The notes under the pieces: model-generated | Told to the model about the DNA's origin: nothing | What the model saw: only the letters and a program-made list of their open reading frames with translations | Databases searched by the model: none | Shown: piece by piece, positions 9,638-16,801 of the stretch | How the letters are laid out: the number at the start of each line of letters is the position of its first letter | How positions within the stretch are numbered: the first letter of the stretch is position 1 | Translations under genes and position numbers: made by a program | Assembly (NCBI GenBank): GCA_019634245.1 | Contig: JAHQVR010000203.1 | Location: 1-34,920 of the forward strand | Reading direction: 5' to 3' | DNA length: 34,920 nt | Source: Gammaproteobacteria bacterium | Lineage (GTDB): Bacteria > Pseudomonadota > Gammaproteobacteria > Granulosicoccales > Granulosicoccaceae

Positions 9638-10188
9638 GGGAAAAACTGCCGTATTAGCGATTGAGTAATTTCAGTGCCATCAACAAATTCACTCCAACTC
9701 ACTGTAATGGTATGCACACCGGTGGCGGCATCCTCGGTGATGGTGCCAGTAGCTGTGACTGTTGGACCGCTCGGCAACAAAGGCAGAAAATCACTGGACG
9801 ACGATGTGTCATGCAGATAGGAACTCCAGGCATGGAGGTCTGCCTGGGCTAGTGCCGTTGAGTTACATGGGGTTTGACTGCTGATGCAGGTTGGGGCACT
9901 CGTACTGCCGTTTATTGTAAAGCCTGCGTACTCGCCATCGACAACGCCTGTTCGATTGGCGCGCATACGATCAGTGATATCGTTCAACATGAAGTTCGCT
10001 TGGGACAAGAAATACGCCGTTTGGCTAAAGCGCATACCACGCACTTGCATTTGAGCTGCGGCTAAAAAACCAAACGACACCACCAGTACAGCGACAAGAA
10101 TCTCTACCATGCCCACGCCGGATTGTCGCCGCCTGTTGGCGGGAGATGTTCTTGAGTGGAACAGTGGAACCGCGGACAACGATTTCAT
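9634..10188 (-). CDS. pilV: Type IV pilus minor pilin PilV
   Basis: A PilV-family minor pilin, 184 aa from the ATG at 10188. That ATG overlaps the fimT stop as TGATG and is preferred over an in-frame GTG two codons upstream. The leader is about 24 residues and basic, ending RRRQSG before the mature VGMVEILVAVLVVSFGF. AAAQMQVRGMRFSQTAYFLS and the following ITDRMRANRTG are near-identical in pattern to the PilV at 761-1279, with a Cys pair (CISSQTPC) at the same place as in that copy. It is the second gene of the first minor-pilin operon and is probably coupled to fimT and pilW translation. Confidence 0.88.
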   Translation of the reverse strand: MKSLSAVPLFHSRTSPANRRRQSGVGMVEILVAVLVVSFGFLAAAQMQVRGMRFSQTAYFLSQANFMLNDITDRMRANRTGVVDGEYAGFTINGSTSAPTCISSQTPCNSTALAQADLHAWSSYLHDTSSSSDFLPLLPSGPTVTATGTITEDAATGVHTITVSWSEFVDGTEITQSLIRQFFP

Positions 10189-10814
10189 CAACACTCCACC
10201 GGGGTACCGAACGAATTCAACAGTTCGTGTGAGGCATTGCGCCGAGCGGCTCGGACATCTCCGCTCAAAGTAATATTGACAGCTCTTGCACCTTCTTCTT
10301 CACGTGGATCGCAGTACAAAAACGTCCCGGAACCGCGCCAATTGGCCGCGCCTCTCGAAGAGAATCGAACAAAAGGCCAGGCAACCGGTGAGCTCATCCC
10401 TGTGCCGGTTTTTGCCAGTGTGGTTATCACTGCGTTTTCCGGCGCTTCTTGTTTGACCTGCAAGATGGTTTCACCGGCATCAATGTCGCCAATGGTGGCT
10501 CCATCATCGGTGAACACCAACCAACCGTTCGACCAATCTTCTCCGCAACTGGTATCGGTGTCACGAGCGCACACAGCAACGCGCCCGGAGCGTTTGATGG
10601 CTTCAGAGCGTGCTCGCTGCAGTGATCCCACCAAGCTTGAGACTTCAGAGTTTCGTTTGGCGTTCATCATCGCTTCTTGGAAACTTGGCATGGCCACCGA
10701 CGATAAAACCGCGGCGATCGCCAGTACGATCACCAGTTCGAGCAGGGTGAACCCCGCCGCCCCACGCAGCTTGGCCAGAAATGTGACCCGTTCCAAAGTA
10801 AGATTTGGCTTCAT
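10188..10814 (-). CDS. fimT: FimT/FimU-type (GspH family) minor pilin, first gene of the pilus operon
   Basis: A GspH/FimT-family pseudopilin, 208 aa. The leader of 21 residues ends LRGAAG and is followed by FTLLELVIVLAIAAVLSSVA. GSLQRARSEAIKRSGRVAVC and CGEDWSNGWLVFTDDG are the family core, and the C-terminus ends in VEC, giving the usual disulfide. It opens a chain of six minus-strand genes that reaches pilE, and it is divergent from the hydantoinase-like gene with 110 bases between the two starts. That shared gap must hold the promoters of both; I see no convincing Shine-Dalgarno sequence for either. In P. aeruginosa the gene at this position is fimU. Confidence 0.87.
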   Translation of the reverse strand: MKPNLTLERVTFLAKLRGAAGFTLLELVIVLAIAAVLSSVAMPSFQEAMMNAKRNSEVSSLVGSLQRARSEAIKRSGRVAVCARDTDTSCGEDWSNGWLVFTDDGATIGDIDAGETILQVKQEAPENAVITTLAKTGTGMSSPVAWPFVRFSSRGAANWRGSGTFLYCDPREEEGARAVNITLSGDVRAARRNASHELLNSFGTPVEC

Positions 10815-10924
10815 AGCGCGGTTAGCGGCCAGATGAGCTTTTTTTTCAGTATCAGTGGTTTAGAGCGTGTGCTTTGTGCTGAAATGGCGCGCGCAACTTC
10901 TTAAGTGCTTCACATAAATCGACG

Positions 10925-13117
10925 ATGACATACCAACTAGGCTTGGATACCGGTGGCACCTATACCGATGCAGTGATCGTCGATCAGAATCAACGTATCG
11001 TAGCGAGCGCCAAATCGTTGACCACTCATTCATCCTTAATCAGTGGTTTACGAGATGCAGTGACCCAAATTTTGACGGATCAGTATCGACCCATCTCCCT
11101 GGTTTCTCTATCCACAACCTTAGCAACCAATGCGTTGGTCGAAGGCCGAGGGCGAGCGGTTTGCTTAATTTTGATCGGTTACACCGAATCTCAGATGCAG
11201 CGAGCTCGGTTAAAAGAGGCGTTGGGTAATGATCCAGTGGCGTTTGTATCCGGTGGACACAAAGCGGATGGAACACCTTCGCTAGAGTTAGATACTCAGG
11301 CGTTAAAAGAGGCGATAAGTGATCACCAGCACTCGGTGGATGCCTTTGCGGTGTCGTCGATGTTTTCGGTTCGCAATCCAGAACATGAGCACCAGGCTCA
11401 GGAAATTATTCAATCGCTTTCCGGTAAGCCAGTTAGTTGCGGGCACTCACTGAGTTCAAGTTTGGATGCGCCTCGACGGGCGCTAACCACCTTATTTAAC
11501 GCTCGATTGATACCGATGATCGGATCATTGTTACAAGCGGCTACCGACTTGCTCAATGAACAACACATCGATGCACCGTTGATGGTGGTAAAAGGTGATG
11601 GCTCATTGGTGAGTAGTGATGTGGCATCCCAATGTCCTGTTGAAACCATATTAAGCGGTCCGGCGGCCAGTGTTGTGGGTGCACAATTTTTAAGTCCTTC
11701 TGATTCAGCTCTGGTGTCGGATATGGGCGGAACCACGACGGATATTGCGATTATAGAAGGTGGTCAGCCTCAATTAGACGTTAACGGTGCTACCGTGGGT
11801 GGTTGGCGCACCATGGTTCGGGCTGTAAATGTTAGAACGTTTGGCTTAGGCGGTGACAGCGCGATTAGCTACAACCGGGAGTTACGTAGCTTTGATGTTG
11901 GCCCCGAGCGCGTACTGCCGCTTTCACTGCTGATAAAAAACTACCCTCAGTTATTGGGGGATTTAACCGAACAACTCGAATTACCGTTTAGCACGACTCA
12001 CAGCGCACAGTTTGTCATGGCTCACGCAGCATCTCCAGGGGAACTCACACCGACTCAGCGTGAGTTGTGGGAGAAAATTGAAGCAGGACCGATTGCGTTA
12101 CACACTCTATTTACTGATCAAACACTCGATAGAGCTTTGGTTCGTTTGATACAACGTGGTGTTGTGATTCGCTGTGGTTTTACTCCCAGCGATGCGAGTC
12201 ATTTGTTGGGTTTTCAACATAGTTGGAATGTGGAAGGTGCCCGACTGGGCGCTGAGCTTTTGATGCGGTATTCGCGACAAAACCTGGGTAGAACCTATTC
12301 CTCCACTGAAGAGTTTGCTCAGGCCGTTCAGGAACTGGTGGCTCAGAGATCCGCCTTTGCCTTGATGGACACATTAATCAGTTCGCATTCAGCCTACCCA
12401 TCTCATTCGATAACCGGGCTTACGCACTCACAACGTCAATTGCTCGAATCACTGTTTTATGAAACAACGCCTGCTAACAAAACTGCTCGCCAGACAACCG
12501 CCTCTGATCAATCGGCCACAGCGCCCAAAGAAGCCAGCAAGTCAGACGCCCTATTGGCAAAACAGGCTGCATTGGAGATAGATAGTGGGGTGACCCAACC
12601 TGTCTCTACGGAGTCAGCCACTCCAGTAGCCACTGCGGCGTCAAAGTGCGAAACAACGGGCCATGAGTCCAACGCGCCATTGAATCTGGCGGTTCATTGT
12701 CAATTGCCGATAGTGGCTTTGGGTGCACCGGTCAGTAGTTATTACCCACGAGTCGGTGAATTGCTCCACACCCGTGTTAACCATCCCCAGTATGCTGATG
12801 TGGCAAATGCTGTAGGTGCTGTCGTTGGCAGTGTGCGGCAAGAATCGAGTGTTACGATCACACCACTTGGCGGGCATCGAGTGCGGGTGCACTACATGGA
12901 TGGGCCTGAAGAGTATGAAAATCTAGAATCTGCCGCTACCGATGCTCGAGAAAGGGTTGAGTCTTTAGCAACGGCTAGCGCCATTGCAGCCGGTGCGACA
13001 GACATTAGTGTGACACACGCTCGAAAGGACAATGTCGTTGAAGATCAAGGAGAGCGTGTGTTTTTTGAAAGCGTGGTCACCGCTGTCGCGGTGGGTCGGC
13101 CAGCGACGGCCAATTAG
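10925..13117 (+). CDS. Hydantoinase/oxoprolinase family protein, A-subunit type, substrate unknown
   Basis: A 730-aa member of the HyuA family, ATP-using enzymes of the actin/hexokinase fold that open lactam or hydantoin rings. The N-terminal phosphate-binding loop LGLDTGGTYTDAVIVD is at residues 5-20. The second nucleotide motif SDMGGTTTDIAIIEGG is at about 264, followed by VNVRTFGLGGDSAI. GRAVCLILIGYTE and LSGPAASVVGAQFL also fit the family. Residues about 515-575 form a low-complexity linker rich in Ala, Thr, Ser and Gln. After it comes a C-terminal domain (about 580-730) containing GAVVGSVRQESSVTITPLGG. No B-subunit (HyuB) gene lies next to it, so the protein may act alone or be a different enzyme from classical hydantoinase. 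The fold is clear; the reaction cannot be read from the sequence. Confidence 0.82.
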   Translation: MTYQLGLDTGGTYTDAVIVDQNQRIVASAKSLTTHSSLISGLRDAVTQILTDQYRPISLVSLSTTLATNALVEGRGRAVCLILIGYTESQMQRARLKEALGNDPVAFVSGGHKADGTPSLELDTQALKEAISDHQHSVDAFAVSSMFSVRNPEHEHQAQEIIQSLSGKPVSCGHSLSSSLDAPRRALTTLFNARLIPMIGSLLQAATDLLNEQHIDAPLMVVKGDGSLVSSDVASQCPVETILSGPAASVVGAQFLSPSDSALVSDMGGTTTDIAIIEGGQPQLDVNGATVGGWRTMVRAVNVRTFGLGGDSAISYNRELRSFDVGPERVLPLSLLIKNYPQLLGDLTEQLELPFSTTHSAQFVMAHAASPGELTPTQRELWEKIEAGPIALHTLFTDQTLDRALVRLIQRGVVIRCGFTPSDASHLLGFQHSWNVEGARLGAELLMRYSRQNLGRTYSSTEEFAQAVQELVAQRSAFALMDTLISSHSAYPSHSITGLTHSQRQLLESLFYETTPANKTARQTTASDQSATAPKEASKSDALLAKQAALEIDSGVTQPVSTESATPVATAASKCETTGHESNAPLNLAVHCQLPIVALGAPVSSYYPRVGELLHTRVNHPQYADVANAVGAVVGSVRQESSVTITPLGGHRVRVHYMDGPEEYENLESAATDARERVESLATASAIAAGATDISVTHARKDNVVEDQGERVFFESVVTAVAVGRPATAN

Positions 13118-13282
13118 CACGCGAATTATTCTAAGCGTTTAAAGTTGCTATTACGTTCTTTGCGCAAAACCGTAGCCTGAGTTTATCCAGTGGTTTCTTT
13201 CGCTAACCCGCTCACATCAGTTGCTCGTGCACTTATCACCATTTTTAGGGTGCAATGATGGGGACATTTGAGCGCTATACCA

Positions 13283-15031
13283 CTATTTCTTCGGTGCATA
13301 GATGTCGGTCACTGTACCTTCTGCAACCTCGGCGGCGAAATTAATCGTTTCAGACAGTGTCGGGTGGGGATGGATAGTTAATGCAATATCCTGAATGTCG
13401 GCGCCCATTTCAAGTGCCAAAACTGCTTCTCCGATCAATTCACCTGCACTGGTACCCACAATACCTGCACCAAGAATTTGGTGTGACTGGGGATCGTAGA
13501 GCAATTTGGTAAAACCTTCGTTACGCGCGATACTTAATGAACGACCGCTGGCTGCCCAGGGGAACACGGCCTTTTCGTAGGCAATGTTCTCGTCTTTCGC
13601 TTGAGTTTCGGTCAATCCCATCCACGCGACTTCAGGGTCGGTGTAAGCCACTGAAGGAATCGTCTTGGCATCAAAGTAGGATTTCATACCAGCGATCACC
13701 TCGGCGGCCACTTTACCTTCGTGAGTGGCTTTGTGTGCCAACATCGGTTGGCCAACAATGTCGCCGATCGCGAAGATATGTGGAGCATTGGTGCGTTGCT
13801 GTGAATCCACTTCGATAAACCCACGGTCGGTAACTGAAACTCCTGCTTGTTCACAACCCAGCGATTTTCCGTTAGGAGAGCGGCCGATCGCCAGCAGTAC
13901 ACGATCAAAGGTATCGCTTGCTGGAGCTTTACCGCCTTCAAAATGGGCTACCAAGCCGTTGTTAGTGCTCTCCACGCTGGTCACTTTTGACCCTAAGAAG
14001 ATATTTTCGAATGACTTTGCAAGCCGTTTTTGCAAAGGACGAACCAGGTCTTTATCGCAACCGGGCATCAAACCTTCAGACAGTTCAACGACGGTCACCT
14101 GACTGCCTAACGCCGCATAGACACAGCCCATCTCCAAACCAATAATGCCACCACCAATCACTAGCAGACGATTTGGAATATCAGCCAGCTCCAATGCACC
14201 AGTGGAATCAATCAGCCGTTCATCGTCGTACGGGAATCCTGGCAGTTTTATACTTTGAGAACCGGCGGCTATGATGGCGTGTTTAAAAGAAATCTTTTGT
14301 TCGGTTTTCTTTATTTCTAGCTCATGTGGTCCAGTGAAATTTGCCAACCCGTGCACAACGGTTACTTTCCTTTGTTTCGCAAGTCCGGCCAGTCCACCGG
14401 TGAGTTGACCGATCACTGATTCTTTAAAACCACGCAATTTGTCTACATCGATTTTCGGATCGCCAAAGCTTACTCCATGCGCTTCCATGGATTTGGTTTC
14501 ATCAATAACTGCAGCGGTGTGTAGCAGTGCTTTTGACGGAATGCAGCCCACGTTCAGGCATACGCCACCCAGATCGGGGTACCGCTCGATAAGCACGACT
14601 TTCAATCCAAGGTCGCTGGCTCGGAATGCTGCGGTGTATCCACCGGGGCCAGCGCCGATCACTGCCACATCGTAGTCATAGTCGCCTGCAGCGACCTCTG
14701 TGACAGTCGTGTTGCTCTGTGAATGTGACACTGGGGGTGCTGTGGAGTCGTCTTTGGTGCTTGTCGCTTGTATCGGCTTTTCTGCGATCTGCTGGGCTTC
14801 TACCAGCACCAGATCACTACCTCGAGATACTTTGTCACCGGTTTTTACCAACACCGAAGTCACAACCCCAGCTAGCGGCGATGGAATTTCCATACTGGCC
14901 TTATCACTTTCAACGGTCAGTAGAGAGGTTTCTTCGGCAACGGTGTCGCCTACAGACACAAGCACTTCTATAACCTCAACGTCGTCAAAGTCGCCGATAT
15001 CGGGCAGTTGAATGGTTTGAATGTCGGTCAT
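13283..15031 (-). CDS. lpdA: Dihydrolipoyl dehydrogenase (E3) with an N-terminal lipoyl domain
   Basis: The E3 component of pyruvate dehydrogenase, reoxidising dihydrolipoamide with FAD and passing electrons to NAD+. The 582 aa start with a lipoyl domain (residues about 1-80, lipoyl lysine K44 in ESDKASMEIP) and a short linker. The FAD fold begins with VAVIGAGPGGYTAAF near 123. The redox disulfide is C158/C163 in GGVCLNVGCIPSKALLH. The second nucleotide motif LLVIGGGIIGLEMG binds NAD, and the C-terminal catalytic pair is H556/E561 in HPHPTLSE. E3 proteins with a fused lipoyl domain are known, for example P64k of Neisseria meningitidis. It is the last gene of the operon, 33 bases after aceF, and converges with the hydantoinase-like gene across 165 bases in which I see no clear terminator. 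Confidence 0.96.
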   Translation of the reverse strand: MTDIQTIQLPDIGDFDDVEVIEVLVSVGDTVAEETSLLTVESDKASMEIPSPLAGVVTSVLVKTGDKVSRGSDLVLVEAQQIAEKPIQATSTKDDSTAPPVSHSQSNTTVTEVAAGDYDYDVAVIGAGPGGYTAAFRASDLGLKVVLIERYPDLGGVCLNVGCIPSKALLHTAAVIDETKSMEAHGVSFGDPKIDVDKLRGFKESVIGQLTGGLAGLAKQRKVTVVHGLANFTGPHELEIKKTEQKISFKHAIIAAGSQSIKLPGFPYDDERLIDSTGALELADIPNRLLVIGGGIIGLEMGCVYAALGSQVTVVELSEGLMPGCDKDLVRPLQKRLAKSFENIFLGSKVTSVESTNNGLVAHFEGGKAPASDTFDRVLLAIGRSPNGKSLGCEQAGVSVTDRGFIEVDSQQRTNAPHIFAIGDIVGQPMLAHKATHEGKVAAEVIAGMKSYFDAKTIPSVAYTDPEVAWMGLTETQAKDENIAYEKAVFPWAASGRSLSIARNEGFTKLLYDPQSHQILGAGIVGTSAGELIGEAVLALEMGADIQDIALTIHPHPTLSETINFAAEVAEGTVTDIYAPKK

Positions 15032-15064
15032 AAAAGCGATTTCGTTTAAACCTTGGTGCTGCAG

Positions 15065-16789
15065 TTATAGAATGAGTCGTCTGACATCACCCACAATTTT
15101 TATGTAGTGAGCCATGAATCGGGCGGCGTCGGCGCCGTCCACCACTCGATGATCGTAAGTCAAATCTAACGGGCACATTAATCGTGGTTCAAAGTCTGAG
15201 CCATTCCATACCGGTTGCATGGTGGCTCGGGTGATACCTAAGATGGCGACCTCGGGAGGGTTGACGATGGGTGTAAAGGCTGAGCCGCCGATTCCTCCTA
15301 AGCTAGATATGGTCATGCTCGCGCCTTGCATCTCGTCGGGTTTGAGCTTTTTTTCACGGGCTCGGCTACTGACATCTGCCATCTCTTCGGCGAGTTCTGT
15401 TATTGACTTTAGATCGACATCGCGAAAGACAGGAACCACAAGTCCGTTGGGTGTATCAACCGCAATACCGATGTGGCAGTACTTTTTTAATATCAACGCC
15501 TCACCATCGGGTGACAGCGATGAATTCACCTTTGGAAACGCCTGTAGAGTTTTCGCCAACGCCTTCATGTGAAAGGCTAGTCCGGTAATTTTTGCATCGC
15601 CTTCTTTTGCTTCTTTTTTCAGATCTTGACGAAAGGCTTCCATCGCGGTGATGTCGGCTGAATCGTGATGCGTCACCATTGGCAAGTTCAGCCAGGCGCG
15701 ATGCAAGTTGGCGGCACTGAGCTTGTTGATGCGTCCAAGGTCGACGCGCTCAATGTCGCCAAACTTGGAAAAATCGATCGCTGGTATGGCAGGAATGCCA
15801 GCACCCACGGCGGAGTTCGTATTCGCTCCGTAGTTTGATTGCATGCCTTCAAGCGATTGCTTGATGAACTTGATGACATCCTCTTTGAGGATTCTCTCCT
15901 TGGGTCCTGTGCCCTTGATCAAACTCAAATCAGCGCCATGTTCGCGCGCATAGCGTCGGACTCCAGGACTGGCATGTGCTGCTCGGTAAGTGTCATCTGG
16001 AATGTGCGCGGTGGGTGATGCCACTGGGTTTGATGATGGTGTCGGTTCTTTCGAAGAATCTGGTTCCGTGGCGGCAGCTGCGGCAATGGCTGTGGTCGTC
16101 TCAACTGGAGCGGCTTCTTTGGGTGCGTTTGACTGTGCGGGTTTATCCGTAGAGGAGGTTGCCAGTTCCAATAACGGTGTTCCCATGCTGACCGTGTCGC
16201 CCACACTGGTACTGATGCCGATGACAGTACCACTGGCAGGTGAGGGGATCTCCATACTAGCCTTGTCGCTTTCCAGGGTAACCAACGATTGTTCGGCGCT
16301 AACTTCATCACCGACCGACACCAGTATTTCTATCACCTCGACTTCTGCAGCATCCCCTATGTCAGGCACTTGAACTTTGGTGGTGGTATTAGGTGCGTTA
16401 GTGCTTGGCGCGCTCGACGCTCCGGCGGAGGGTTTGGGATCCATATTGGAATCCGCAGCCGAATTGAGTGCCGTTGATCCAGCATTGGTGGGTTTTGAGT
16501 TTTCCACCGATGTTTCGAGTACGGCTGAGTTTGAACTACTCTGGGAGCCGTGGAGTGCCAAGGAGCCGATAACATCACCGGCACTGACGCTGTCACCTAT
16601 CTTGATCGACAAACTTTGTATGGTGCCAGCCTGTTCTGCAGGCACCTCCATGCTGGCTTTGTCGCTCTCTAGTGTCAGTATCGAATCGTCTAACGCGACC
16701 GAGTCGCCGACATCCACTAAAATAACGATGACTTCGACGTTTTCAGAATCGCCAATATCCGGTACTTTTATTTCTACGATGTTGCTCAT
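15065..16789 (-). CDS. aceF: Dihydrolipoyl acetyltransferase (E2) of pyruvate dehydrogenase
   Basis: The E2 core of pyruvate dehydrogenase, transferring acetyl groups from lipoamide to CoA. The 574 aa hold two lipoyl domains (lipoyl lysines K44 and K176, each in ESDKASME), joined by Ala/Ser/Thr/Pro-rich flexible linkers at about 80-137 and 211-263. A peripheral subunit-binding domain follows (about 272-306, ASPGVRRYAREHGADLS). The C-terminal acyltransferase domain has the catalytic motif DHRVVDG with H547 and D551. AceF of E. coli has three lipoyl domains; here the third is in effect found on E3. The gene sits 12 bases after aceE and 33 bases before lpdA in one operon. No obvious Shine-Dalgarno sequence precedes the ATG. 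Confidence 0.96.
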   Translation of the reverse strand: MSNIVEIKVPDIGDSENVEVIVILVDVGDSVALDDSILTLESDKASMEVPAEQAGTIQSLSIKIGDSVSAGDVIGSLALHGSQSSSNSAVLETSVENSKPTNAGSTALNSAADSNMDPKPSAGASSAPSTNAPNTTTKVQVPDIGDAAEVEVIEILVSVGDEVSAEQSLVTLESDKASMEIPSPASGTVIGISTSVGDTVSMGTPLLELATSSTDKPAQSNAPKEAAPVETTTAIAAAAATEPDSSKEPTPSSNPVASPTAHIPDDTYRAAHASPGVRRYAREHGADLSLIKGTGPKERILKEDVIKFIKQSLEGMQSNYGANTNSAVGAGIPAIPAIDFSKFGDIERVDLGRINKLSAANLHRAWLNLPMVTHHDSADITAMEAFRQDLKKEAKEGDAKITGLAFHMKALAKTLQAFPKVNSSLSPDGEALILKKYCHIGIAVDTPNGLVVPVFRDVDLKSITELAEEMADVSSRAREKKLKPDEMQGASMTISSLGGIGGSAFTPIVNPPEVAILGITRATMQPVWNGSDFEPRLMCPLDLTYDHRVVDGADAARFMAHYIKIVGDVRRLIL

Positions 16790-16801
16790 GAGTCTGACCG
16801 C

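Noticed and set aside
10156..10836. A 226-aa plus-strand ORF opposite the first fimT gene
   Set aside because: No family features, and the minus-strand frame encodes a clear GspH/FimT pilin with coupled neighbours.
13118..13282. Terminator between the convergent hydantoinase-like and lpdA genes
   Set aside because: Only a four-base stem (CACC/GGTG near 13238-13253) is visible; no convincing hairpin with a T-run on either strand.
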